A stretch of DNA of 64,000 nucleotides from Cloeon dipterum. Taxonomy: Eukaryota > Arthropoda > Insecta > Ephemeroptera > Baetidae. Each line of letters starts with the position of its first letter. Position 1 is the stretch's first letter. The position numbers and the translations under genes were made by a program. Positions 46,901 to 64,000 of this stretch are shown here, in pieces. The notes below the pieces were generated by a model. It made no database searches, was not told where the DNA came from, and saw only the letters and a list, made by a program, of their open reading frames with translations. The DNA is taken from the NCBI RefSeq assembly GCF_949628265.1, contig NC_088789.1, positions 22,375,883 through 22,439,882 on the forward strand, given 5' to 3'.

Positions 46901-49900
46901 TTCTCATGATGTATGGCCAAAAGTATGGATTTTTCATACACATCAAAATCAGTATTAGAGCCACTGGTTCCACCAAGAGACAGAACATTTTAACTCTCTG
47001 CGTAATTTTCTGAAATTTCAAACTCTTTTCAAGCGAAAATTGACTATTTTCGGGTTAAATTCGGAAAAATGCGGAAAAATCCAAGACTGGTGGTTTTTTC
47101 CAACCGGTTTTTTGCGCAAAAAACCAGTGGTGCATTTTTGCGCATTGCAAAATTAGCGAACCCTGCAGGTGAAGGTGTCCATTATCTCGGAGAGCCAGGC
47201 CAACTCGCTGCTCAAAAATGACAAGAATGTAAAAGGAGACTCAAGCGGCGAAATCCTTAACAGCACCGGCTCCATGGAGTACCACCAGGCTACTCGTCAG
47301 CTCTCTGTCAGCTTCCGGTATGAAGAAGTTTCCTATCTTTTGAAAATTAATGTGGATTTGTTTGCTCAATTTTTTCGTCATTTCTGACGCAGACTGCAAC
47401 AATCTCGCATTATATTATACTAATTTTGCTTTAAAGGTTTTTTAAGACTGGAAATAGTTTTTATTTTCCTCAAATTACCCTCTCTAGTATAAGCAATTTT
47501 TTATTTATCTTAAATTTAATTCGCATTCTGCACTACTTAGTCTTTGATTAACAAATATTGTTTTATCTTTCCAGCAACATGCAGTTGAAAAAGATCAAAC
47601 GCGCTGAGAAGAAAGGCACCGAATCGGTGATGGATGAGAAATTCGCTCTGCTGTTCCAGTCGCAGTTTAACGTTGGAGGCGGCGAGCTCGTGTTCCAAGT
47701 AGGGTTTCCAACCTCTTGGTTTTTTAATAGTTTTCTCAGGGTTTGGGACTTATTGACATTATTGACCTAGAGTGGTCTATATTTTGAAAATTTAGGGATC
47801 TCCATTTTATTGGTCACAAAATTTAACATGGGCTAATGGGAAATCTCTGGTATTGAGAGGTATTGAGCGCTGGTGTTCTAACTTCCCTAATTCCAGGTGT
47901 GGACGCTCTCTCTGCCCGTGGTGGTGATCGTGCACGGCAACCAGGAGCCACACGCCTGGGCCACAGTCACCTGGGACAACGCGTTCGCTGAGCCTGGTCG
48001 CCCCCCGTTTACTGTGCCTGAGAAGGTGCCGTGGCATGCGGTCGCAGAGGCGCTCAACATGAAGTTCAAGTCCTCCACAGGCAGGGCCCTCACCGATGAC
48101 AACCTCCGCTTCTTGGGCGAGAAGGCCTTTAGAGCGGGCAACTCAAATATCCAGGACTACAGCTCTATGCTGCTCACGTGGGCCCAGTTCTGTAAGGAGC
48201 CGCTGCAGGAGAGGAACTTCACCTTCTGGGAGTGGTTCTACTCGGTGATGAAAGTCACCCGGGAACATCTGCGTAGTCCCTGGACCGATGGGTATGTTTT
48301 ATTCTGTTTGTCGATCTTGGTTTTAACCAATAGTTAGATTAGGTCGTACAATTCTAATTTTGTAGTGTAATACAATTAAAATCTCAGGTTCTATAGGTGG
48401 ATTATCAAGCTCTTTTTATTTTAAAATGTTGAAGATGGTAAAATTAGACTAAATTTCCATTCTTAACTTCAATGGAATTTGATTACAGGTGTTTAAATTT
48501 ATCAATAAATGCAAACTAGTGCTTGCTAGATCAATTACACTTTTAAATTTGTTTTGAAACTTTTAAATATTGGCTGTTTAATTTCATCAATAATTAGTTC
48601 TTTACATTTTACTTATTTTTACTTTGCTATTTCTTAAAAGTAAACTTTTCTCTAGATCAATCCTCGGCTTCGTGCGCAAGAAGCAGGCAGAGGAAATGAT
48701 CTCAAGCTGCCCGCTGGGAACCTTTTTGCTGCGCTTCTCTGACTCCGAGCTGGGCGGCGTGGTCATCGCCTGGTATGGTAAGTAGCTCAACCCTTTTGTC
48801 TAGGCTCACTCAGCCTTTTAATTTTTCCCTTGACAGGCAACCAGGGCAACGGTCCAGCCGTCAGTATGTTGCATCCGTTCACCAGCAAGGACTTTGCCAT
48901 CCGAAGCCTGGGCGACCGGCTTTCTGACCTGCAGTATCTTACGACGCTGTACCCCGACACACCAAAGGACACTGCATTCAGCAAATACTACAACCCCTTC
49001 AGAGGTAAGATTTGTTTCAGTTTATTTTTGTCTTGGTTACTAGGTCATGAAGCTCCAATTTTAAATTATGAAAATCCATTTTTTCATTTAGAAAAAATAT
49101 GAAAAATTAATTTTACATTATTTTTACAACAATTGCGGCTCAGTGCAACGTGAGATTGCTTTTGAATCGTTTTCACAGCTAGATCTTACTATATTTTAAT
49201 CATTTATCATACTTATATAACCCAGTTGCTGAAAAATTAAACTCAACCCTTTAAATGAATTAAATATGATTTTTTCTTAAATCATTGCAGACAACCAGCC
49301 TCCCCAGAAGAACGGTTACGTGATGCCTGTGCTTGTGACCCACGTGCCAGGGTGAGTGAATTTTTCTCCAAAAAGTATGAAGAACTTAACTGTGATTAAG
49401 CATGCCTCGTTTTTCCAGATGGGATAGGTTGCCGAACAGCATGCCCAGCTACCCATCGACGCCGCAGAACATGTTCCAGCCCCAGTCGCCGGAGGGCAGT
49501 GTGAGAGACACTCCATCCGTGGTCAGCGGCGTTGAGACTACGGCCAGGTAAGTTGCTTGCATAGCTTCCATTTTTTCTGTCTATTGCTCGAGCGAACGCA
49601 TCTCACACCGATCCTGGTCTGCCTACAGCGGTATGTCGACTGTAATGGAGCTGTGAAAACAAACTCACAGGCATGAAGACACGATTGTGCAACCGTTTGT
49701 TGAATTGACTCTCGAAAATAGGGCTGCTCGTCGCACGTTGCAAAGCGAAACATTCAAAATGTTTGCACTGCTCCGATCCAATGTGAATCACAAAATTGAA
49801 ATCGCGGGGATTCAGACGCAAAATTCAATTAATATTCTGACAATTGATCTCACCTATAAATTTGATCATCACAAGTATTTTAAACGTTGGTTTTGCTTTT

Positions 49901-52078
49901 AACTGAAATTATATCATGTCGTTTGGATTCACAAATATGTAAATCTTTAATTATTGTATACTTAAAGAAAATCATTCCGTCGCATTGCTTGCGTTCAGTT
50001 GGAAGACGGATATCATAGTTGTTTAGTGTAAAGTTCTATTTATAACTTAAGACCATTACGATCCATCGAAAAGCGCCCAAATTCTTTCTCCTTTTCTGCA
50101 GAACCGTCTTGTCTGCAGACTTGTGACGAAATTGAAATGTAGCTGCGCTCGTGAAAAGAAATCAGAATCGCGGCGATCGGTGCCTCCTGGTCGGTGGAAA
50201 GCGGGCCCAATTTTTTGACAGAAGCAACAATAACCAAAAAAAGATGTTTTACTCTGCACACACACACTCATACCACCTCCTCTACAACTCGTTGCGTTGT
50301 TCTATTATCAGACTGAATTTTCCAGACGGTAAGACTGAGGCAGCCGAAGCGACCCACCAAGTTCAAATATTATTCAGTATTTTCCACACACTCTATTTTC
50401 ACTCTTTTTCCGGCCAGGAGCGCTCGCGCCTTTCATTCATTCAATCATTAAATAGCAGAACGAAACAGGGTTTGCGCGAGCTTACTTGTCGCAATTTTAT
50501 TGCAACTACTGTTCAATGTGCTTTTCGTATTTGTGTCTTAAATGAAAAGGTTTTAATTGCCGTCCTGCAGATGCATTTAACGATTCGCGGGGAACAAATG
50601 TAGTTCGAGTTGTTGGTGAGACATGTTAATTAAATTGGTTTCATCCATGACGCGGTGCTTTCGAATACCAAAGTTAGACACAGACGCACGCCCTTAATTA
50701 TTTATCGAGTGGGCGGCCGATTCTCGTTTTTTGAGTGAGTGTATAGTCTTTTCCGACGCTGCATTGTTGAAACTTGGTACATAAATATTATCTGTTGTCA
50801 ATTTACTGAATGTTATATATATATTACAAAAAAAATATATCCATGAAGCGCTGTATTAAAAATGTTGCTCACTTTTCAAAACCATAGCTAGACGATTGAG
50901 AGCGGATTCGCAGTTTTAAAAAACACGACTGGCAAAAGTAGAATATCAGACGTTTGCTCGCGCCTATTTTTTCAATTTAATTGCCCATACCTCTGCTTCC
51001 AATCATAATTCATCGAAAATCGTACCTCTCTCTCAGCTTTTGAGTATTTTTGTATTCCCAACCGCGCAGAACTCACTGAATTGTCTCTTCTTTGGTGCAT
51101 TTAATCTGATCGTCGTCTGTGAAATTGTGATCTTAAAGTAAATTTCGCTGTTTAGAATAATGAAAAGAGCTTATTGCATTTTTGAGGTTGAAAAGGAATC
51201 ACGCTTCAGAACACTCGCGTTTACACATCATGCAAACCAACTTTATTCGCTCTAATGAAATTGTGAATTTCGATGTTTTTCAAATTAGGCGGAATACAAC
51301 ATTCTTATTGCTCATTCATTTGTTGTTGAATGTTCTTGCTGTTGAGAAATCTTGCTGGAATGTCTAACGAACAGATTACGATGTCGAGTGTTTTCTATTT
51401 ACCATCATTCCACTTGAAAAAAAAAATCCAAGCAGATTTATGTTTGTACGATGCACATTACATTATACCGGAGCATTTCGTCACCTTTACATTTTATGCT
51501 ATGTTTCTTGTATAATTCTCCATATTTATGGTTTCGATGAAGTAATTATTTTCGAATAAAGACAGATTCACTGTAAAAAAAAGCCGAAGCAGCGCCCTCC
51601 TCGAAGGACAGTCGGCGCGTCGAATTCGCCCTGAGTCACAAGCCGCCGCCAAATTTGATTTTTTTCCCGGTGGCTGGAACTTGGTGCGAATTGCAAAGCG
51701 CGAACTTCTTTGAGGTGTGGTCGTTTTGCGAGTTTTGTTCCCCGCCTGCCCAGGCCGAAAGTATGCTGGGGGGAGAGAGGGCACGCCAAAGCCGGAAAAT
51801 TAGTCACGCTGTTCTCTTCCCTTTCTCAGCATACGCTCAGTCTAGAATTCGATGTCACTCTGACCCCCGTAGATAGAACTTAAATCATAAAAAAAGAACT
51901 TTCTCAACTCGTGACTAATCTTTGGCTCTGCCTGCTTTCCCCTTTCAGCTACTTGAGCGCCGAGTACGAGTACGATTACATGGGCCAAGACCTCTCCGCC
52001 ATGGACGAGAACGCGCCCATTGACCTCAACAGCTTCAATTTCTCTGACTTCATGCCGCAAAACTACAAGCAAGAGTAA
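43987..52078 (+). CDS. STAT: STAT transcription factor (STAT5-like), complete
   Basis: Thirteen coding exons: 43987-44274, 44742-44831, 44985-45270, 45620-46067, 46657-46771, 47169-47317, 47575-47698, 47897-48291, 48656-48777, 48837-49004, 49291-49351, 49419-49547, 51949-52078. All phases agree; 834 aa. The protein is the cytoplasmic-to-nuclear effector of JAK signalling (family knowledge). Domains: N-terminal dimerisation domain (1-about 126, starts '[10 protein letters not shown]'), Gln-rich insert (143-168), coiled coil to about 370 ('[10 protein letters not shown]'-like '[18 protein letters not shown]'), DNA-binding domain ('[10 protein letters not shown]', '[11 protein letters not shown]', '[16 protein letters not shown]'), linker, SH2 (about 606-715, phosphotyrosine-binding R658 in FLLRFS), activating Tyr738 in NGYV, and an acidic C-terminus. 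It resembles STAT5 more than other human STATs and is longer than human STAT5 (about 790 aa). Exon 1 begins at acceptor 43940 with an open frame upstream of the Met. The intron at 46772-47168 is a transposon. Confidence 0.96.
46174..46202 (+). repeat. Perfect 10-bp stem hairpin in STAT intron
   Basis: TGAGGACCCA (46174-46183) and TGGGTCCTCA (46193-46202) are exact reverse complements around a 9-nt loop, shortly after the exon ending at 46067. It is too short for a typical microRNA precursor. It could be an RNA structure affecting splicing, or chance. Confidence 0.6.
46777..47165 (+). mobile_element. hAT-like element that constitutes a STAT intron, 389 bp
   Basis: Ends are CAGGGTTCGC and GCGAACCCTG, a perfect 10-bp terminal inverted repeat. 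The 8-bp flank CAGGTGAA occurs on both sides (46769-46776 and 47166-47173). The left copy supplies the splice donor CAG|GTGAA, the right copy the acceptor CAG|G. The intron (46772-47168, 397 nt) is therefore exactly element plus one duplication, and removing it restores the uninterrupted codons for NPPQVKVS. If it is not spliced, the frame enters the element and stops at 46907-46909 inside the DNA-binding domain. The interior is AT-rich with FFCGFF-like low-complexity frames and no ORF of note. Confidence 0.92.
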
Positions 52079-52491
52079 AGGCAACCAGGCCACCACCCGC
52101 CCCCGTCCGAAGAAGCGGCCGGGACCGTGTCCTTTGCCGGTTTTTTTCCTACAGGTGTGTTGTGCAAAATCAAAAATCGTGCCGCTTTACTCCGTCGTCC
52201 TGCCATCTTGTAAATAATTATTTAATTTCATCCCCAAGTTGTACCCGTTTCGCTTCCAAGGCCTGATTCTCTGTTCGGCGCCACCCCTGGTCCGAAGGGG
52301 TGCGAGAATGTACCACTAGATTTAAGTTGATCTCCGAATTCGGCGTAAATGACACCTTAAGGCGAACGGCACAAAGTTCCTGCGCTGTATTTTGCTTCAC
52401 ACTTACAGCTCATAATTTTTTTGATTATGTTTTTTAGCCAGTAGTGTCCTCTTTATCGTATAATTATAATTCTTTGACATTTTCTTTTGCT

Positions 52492-53429
52492 CAGGGTTTG
52501 CATTGCATTTCGCTTTCCTTGATTACGAGAATTTTCTGATTACCATGACATCAACTGACAAAGAAACCCCGCGGTTTGACCGCCCCTAACATTTTTGTTT
52601 TGCATCAAACGTTTACACTTTTAACGATGTAAACATGAAACACCAGACAAAATATTTTATGTAGCATTGATCTCAAGTTTCAGAATGGATTTTTTTTTGA
52701 AAAATTTAAAAATTGATTAAAAATAATCAAATTTTTGTTTAATCACGACGAATTTTGGTATAATTATAGATTCTTTCTGACGAAAAAATCCATTAGTGGG
52801 TCATTCTTTTAATTTCTGAAAGAACATGATTTTTTACGTTGAGGTCACTTTGGGCCAATAGAACGTTACATAAAATTTATTAATTACGATAAGAACATTG
52901 CTTCTTTAAGCTGATTAAAGTTGCTATATTTTTCACATTCAAATTTTTTCAACATGAAATATGTTTTGGACTGTACAACTTTAATGAAATAATAATTTGA
53001 TTAAAATTAATTTTTTTAAATTTTTTTCATATGGTGAAATATTCCTTAATGCTGAAAAAATCATAACACTATTCAATATGTTTGTAAGGCACCAGCTTTT
53101 TACTGAGCAAACATAAAAATTTTGTTAAAAATGGATAAATAGTCAAAATTATGTTACATATCGATCGGATTCGTCTTGTCATGGTAAATCTGCATACTGC
53201 AACCCATACCGAGGTTGCCTTTGGTAATTCCTCTAATTTCATGAATGTCTTCTCCTTGTCTGATGCAAAATAAGATAAAATTTTGGTCGGTATGGGGGTT
53301 CCTTTCCTTGTGAAAATAAATTCTTTTTAATAGAAGAAACCCGCTACGAAAGTGCTTTGCAACAAACCAAATTTTGTTAAGAATTGCTTTCTAGACAGTT
53401 TTCCTCCAAAACAGAGTGTGCAAACCCTG
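52492..53429 (+). mobile_element. Candidate hAT-like element in STAT 3' region
   Basis: CAGGGTTTGCATTGC at the left and GTGTGCAAACCCTG at the right form an 11-bp inverted repeat 938 bp apart. Flanking 8-mers (CTTTTGCT and ATTTTTAA) match at only four positions, so this could be chance. Another CAAACCCTG lies at about 54020. Confidence 0.3.
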
Positions 53430-55087
53430 ATTTTTAATTTAAGATTTGTATTAGAAGCCATATTAAAATAAGTTTAGATTAGCAGCCGTAGGTTTAAGCG
53501 GAGTGAGTGAGAGGATGGGAATTCGGCACGATGTCTCTTCCACGCACCTCAAAAATGGGGTTTGTTTTCTACTGTAATAGCCGAGGATTAACTCTACAAG
53601 TACAAATGCGAACTGCAAAACGCACGTCGGATTCAAATTTAGCACAAACACGCTGGATGTTTCAGAAAGCATAGTAGTATAAATATAATGCCAAAATTAG
53701 ATGTGCACAAGGATACAGCACCAATTATCGTTTCGTCGCCGCCCCTGTTTTTGCAGTTTCTAGATTATTTTATTAGTTTAGTATAGCAATCATAATCAAA
53801 CTACACCCTTGAGTTAGAGACTAAAAGTACATAACAGTGCAGATGGGGCTGGGTTTGCTAAAAACCAGGCGTTTCTTGACGGAAAATTATATATTTCTTG
53901 TGCTCCTGAAAGCCTTATCTCAGAAAAATCAATTAATGATTAATAAGATTACTCTGGAATTAAGCTCAAAGTTTTGCCTTGGACTTTCACTTTTTAAGAA
54001 ACGCAGGAAAATTGAAATTGGCAAACCCTGCCCAAGAGCGATTAACCACCAAGCAAGTATACTGTATACTACGTAGTTAAGCTGTACCTCGGAGTTGACA
54101 AGAACAATATATAAAAATGTATAGCGACACAAAAGTATAGAGAAAGTAAAAATAATTATTATTATTGTTACTACGCAGAGCACGTTGAAATTATTAAAAG
54201 TAGAAAGGAATGTACTGAGACATAGACCAGCTTTTCCGTGGCCATCCATGATTGAAGAAGCGCTTTTTCGTGCCATTCACGCGCAAAAAGGGGCTTTCTT
54301 GATAACCAATGCACTCTAAAATATTTTATGAGACAACTTTTACCACTGTTGATCGCGCTGGAATATATTAAATAATGTATTTATGAGAAACCGACCGACC
54401 GACCGGAAAAGAATTAATATTTACAAACGATGACGAATATTTATTCGCAACTTGCTCAACGATTAGACTTTTCCTTTCAGATCAAACTGTGGATTCGCAC
54501 GAGAATTGATGTATTTATTAATCTGGCGTCGTAAATTATTTTTGTTAGCTACGCTTCTGTGTGACATCGAATCTTGATTGCTCCCCTTGGGATATTGTGA
54601 TACGCGTTCCCTCTCCATGTTCGCGTCCTCCCCATCTCTCCTAGTAGTTGGTAATTAAATTCCTTCGCTCTGTACACAAACAAAATCGTCCGGCAGACAA
54701 AAATTCAAATTTGACAATCACCCGGCACGTATACGAATGCAATTGCTTTCTAAATTTTACGTTTTGGCTCATCCTGCATGTACATAAACAGAAATAATAC
54801 TGCTGCCTTAATTGTTTCTATGCTCTTCTCACCACGGACGACTTCAGTCTTTCTTGTTTCTTGTTGAATCGTAATGTATTAACGTTGAAAATTGTTGCAC
54901 AGAACCAGTCGTTATGTTTGCTAGCGTACATAACAGAGATTATATAATATGAAATCATGTGGCAAAGTGCAATCAAGCAAGAGAACTCGAAAGTTAGTAT
55001 AATTTAGCCCTCTTCAAGTACGCACACACGTATTAACATGTATGAAATCAAACAGGCGTAATAATATTGTGTAGACGATGCATGAGG

Positions 55088-55093
55088 AATAAA
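55088..55093 (+). terminator. Candidate distal poly(A) signal of STAT
   Basis: AATAAATAAA on the plus strand, 33-38 bp from the opposing AATAAA of the cathepsin gene. Assigned by position. Confidence 0.35.
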
Positions 55094-55125
55094 TAAAAAC
55101 GATCAAAATCAGTTTGTCACATTAT

Positions 55126-55131
55126 TTTATT
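55126..55131 (-). terminator. Candidate poly(A) signal of cathepsin L gene 1
   Basis: AATAAA on the minus strand (TTTATT on plus), about 110 bp past the stop codon at 55242; a normal spacing for a short 3' UTR. Confidence 0.6.
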
Positions 55132-55241
55132 TCGGTCATTCAACCATGCAAACTTACAACACTGTAGCATTATAAAATCAGATCTCGTTGCGGGAAGCAA
55201 ACATTTTTCCTTAATATTAGGCACGGAAGGGATCCTTACTA

Positions 55242-58147
<2,906 letters not shown>

Positions 58148-58829
58148 GACTGTCCTGAAAATTTATAATTAAAATTATTTCAGTTTAAAATAATAAAGCT
58201 TCAGTACAGAAACTACGCGTTAATTTTTTAATGCTCCGCTCTTACTGGGTATCCCCTACAAGGAAGATGATACATACTACGCAGTAACATTTTTTTCTCT
58301 CCGATTGCTGATGAAATAACATACGAACCTTAAAGTGGCTGGAGTGAAATAACAGGGAATCCTCTCCCTATCAAAGCTTCTTCACTACTATTCCTGTTTT
58401 CGTTTCGTGCTGAGCTTTATCGCAAGTCTACTCACCCAACAACAGCAGCGCATGAGGACACGAGGAGGAGAAAAAATACTGCTGGGTGGCGGCGGCGGCG
58501 ATGGTGGGAGAGAGGAGCAATTTAATGAGCAGTTAAGTTTCAGAGAATTTAATAAAGCTTGAGACTGATATGATTTGATTATTCGTTTACTATGGTTTTA
58601 ATTCGAAATCATGAAAAATAAAAATTTTTATGTTTATTTAATGCTCAAAATAAAACTTTTGGAAAAAACGTGCAGAACGCAGTGTTTTTAACTAGAAAGA
58701 ACCGAAATAACACTTTATTAAATTTACAATTACAACCATACGAAGACAAGATTATCTGAGCTTATTAAAGTGGATGTGAACTGAGAAATTGTAAAAAAAT
58801 CAGTCAGTTCCAAAACTTTTTAAATATTG

Positions 58830-59060
58830 TGAAAGCGCAAATTTTGTCTGCGAAAATTGCTGCTGTGGTGTAAATGCTACTCAAGCAGCGAGCACTGTTC
58901 TATATTTTATTGAAAATCAACGACTTATTTCGCCAGGAGGGAAATTCAATCATAATTTGCACAAATTTGGATGTGATGAGTCGAGAGGAATCGAAATCAA
59001 GCAAAAAATTGTTGCCGAACTGTTTCATTTTTTTAGGACTTATCAACATCTTGATATTTA
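58830..59060 (+). repeat. Dispersed repeat family B copy
   Basis: Contains the 'GATGAGTCGAGAGGAATCGAAAT' word and a preceding 'TATTTCGCCAGG.GGGAAATTCAATCATAATTTGCAC' stretch, matching 37970-38050 and 6440-6490. Limits are approximate. Confidence 0.5.
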
Positions 59061-59925
59061 CTCTACGCTGTGGCAGCGGCGATTTCAGTTAGCTGCCCAC
59101 ACTGAAACACAAATTCGACAAACAAAAATCCCTTCTACAATTAAAATTCAACCTTTTGTCGGAAGCGACTTGCAATCGCTGCTGCAAGCACTTGTTAAAA
59201 AAATGACCTACACTCTACCGCCGTGCACAGCGTCCTGTCACAAGGGTCACTCACCCTCACAGGTCATAAATCCACATTATGGTTTAATTGTGTTGTTCAT
59301 ACAAAAAAAAACCAGATGTGCGCGTCGGAATTGGTTCTTTTCTACGTTAACAATACAAATGAGAAAAAGCCTCGCTATCCTAAATGTAATGGATCTTTAA
59401 TTATCAAGGGAAGCTGGCCGAGAAATTGTCGTTTGGCTTTTCTCACGGTCTTTCACATTTCCAACATAAATGATTTTGTTCTGGCTGACCAAGTTGTGTT
59501 ATTTATAGAAATCTGGTTGCACCAGTATTGAGTTTGGTTTATGCTTGTTGCTTCTTATCCAACTTTATTACCTCTCCATTTCATTATTAATTGCGAATAT
59601 TTATTATATTTCAACTGTTACTAATTTGATCAACTGCTAATTATAGTCAACCATATATATTAATTTCAATTATTTTCTTGAATGAATCCACTTTAAACAC
59701 ACGCGAGAGGCTCATTCAAGGTCTCCTCTCATCCATTGAGCATATCTCCATCTCCAGTGAGCATCTCTAAGGGTCAAGTGTCACGCGGTCATTTAGCCCC
59801 AAAAGTCACGTGCAGAGATGACCAACAGGATTTGCGTTGCTCTCGCACGATTCTATATAGTCGTTGCCGCTTCACAACATGGTGTAAAAAAATTGTTTTT
59901 TATAGCAGTGCTAAAATGCGGGCGT

Positions 59926-59931
59926 TTTATT
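59926..59931 (-). terminator. Candidate poly(A) signal of cathepsin L gene 2
   Basis: AATAAA on the minus strand about 155 bp past the stop codon at 60084. Assigned by position. Confidence 0.4.
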
Positions 59932-60083
59932 GCGAAATATACATCGTACAGGTTTTTTGGTGGGATCGTCGTAAAAATAAACGGAAAAATACCACAAGCG
60001 TTTTGTCATGAGAGCAGTGTGTGACTCAAAATTGAAGAATCTCGCACTGCGTTACATAATCTCATTTTCGGAGCTCCCATAAT

Positions 60084-63416
<3,333 letters not shown>

Positions 63417-64000
63417 TTCAGCTTGCTGCCGCCAAAGAATAACTTTTAAAACTAAATCACTGTTTACGCGTTTGATTTTAAGTTTTTTCGGGCAATATTG
63501 TTGCAGGAAAAATAACTGTTATTTGGCTTGGTAAACAAATCATATTTGTTTTATTTTTTTCCATTTTCAGCATACAGCAATGAGGAATGCATTAGTGTAA
63601 AAGTATACCGAATCGGTAACGGCAAAAAGAAAAATAATTTTTCTACCCAATTTAATAAAAATAATAAATATGTTCGTTTGTGAGAAGATTGTTGAATGAA
63701 GAGGTTAGGAAACAGGTTTTTCTTAAAGAAAAACAATAATAGTTGCTTCAGGACGATAAAGAAAGGCTTTATTTTTATTTTCAAGTCGTATATATTTATC
63801 ATGCTATATACACACACACGACTTTATCGTCGTCAACAGACACGCTCTCTTCTTGCTTGGTCAGTGGACACAATATTAAGAATAAATGTTTTAATTGGCC
63901 ATGGAGAGAACACCATTAAATCTAAAAAATTAAGAAGTTTTTCGATACCATTCGATTTTGTGTCTAAATAATATGGCAATTTTCGCCAAAGGAATTGAGT
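63417..64000. other. Upstream flank of cathepsin gene 2
   Basis: AT-rich; I see no gene. The promoter and 5' UTR of cathepsin gene 2 should lie here. A short CA run is at about 63809-63820. Confidence 0.5.

Larger units (their letters stand above)
52079..55110 (+). other. STAT 3' flank / probable long 3' UTR
   Basis: No gene is seen. AATAAA at 55088-55093 is followed closely by the 3' end of the minus-strand cathepsin gene, so STAT could have a 3-kb 3' UTR; an earlier AATAAA near 53315 could give a shorter one. A candidate hAT-like insertion spans 52492-53429. Confidence 0.4.
58148..60083. other. Interval between the two cathepsin genes
   Basis: It holds the presumed 5' UTR intron and promoter of gene 1, including a (GGC)n patch near 58488-58500, and a family B repeat at about 58830-59060. 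GC-richer unique sequence at 59200-60000 shows no recognisable gene. Confidence 0.5.

Noticed and set aside
53840..54030. Another hAT-like element bounded by GGGTTTGC and GCAAACCCTG
   Set aside because: The left end is CTGGG instead of CAGGG and the flanking 8-mers do not match.

Overview
This is an arthropod, most likely insect, nuclear segment. GC-richer coding exons with GT-AG introns sit in AT-rich non-coding DNA full of non-autonomous DNA transposons, and the recognisable proteins are typically animal. The species cannot be named from this sequence. All gene models below are my own splicing of the sequence; there is no transcript evidence.

Layout. 1-10105 has no convincing gene and looks like the long intron or upstream region of a gene whose last five coding exons lie at 10106-12044 (+; product not recognised). 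Convergent to it is a complete PTCD3 gene (12456-15969, -, 14 coding exons, 679 aa; mitochondrial small-ribosomal-subunit PPR protein). Divergent from PTCD3 is a complete SLC25A42 gene (30063-33766, +, 7 coding exons, 315 aa; mitochondrial CoA/ADP carrier). A 12,447-bp foldback-type transposon (16162-28608) has inserted between these two mitochondrial genes, 184 bp upstream of the PTCD3 start codon. It has a clean 9-bp target duplication, terminal inverted repeats filled with about 18 and 14 copies of a 162-bp tandem repeat, and an inner pair of virtually identical 1.12-kb inverted arms. No transposase gene was seen.

A complete STAT gene follows (43987-52078, +, 13 coding exons, 834 aa, STAT5-like), possibly with a distal first coding exon at 36154-36199. 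One STAT intron (46772-47168) is exactly one 389-bp hAT-like element plus one copy of its 8-bp target duplication, and both splice sites come from the duplicated CAGGTGAA. This is a transposon-made intron inside the DNA-binding-domain coding sequence and the strongest single observation here. STAT is tail-to-tail with two tandem cathepsin L genes on the minus strand (55242-58147, 332 aa; 60084-63416, 333 aa). Both have the Cys/His/Asn triad; the second has a diverged active-site loop.

Related hAT-like elements (about 22.1, 32.0, 36.5, 40.5 and 46.8 kb) and another dispersed repeat family recur across the window. Two introns use GC-AG instead of GT-AG boundaries. No rRNA, tRNA, CRISPR or prokaryotic features were found.
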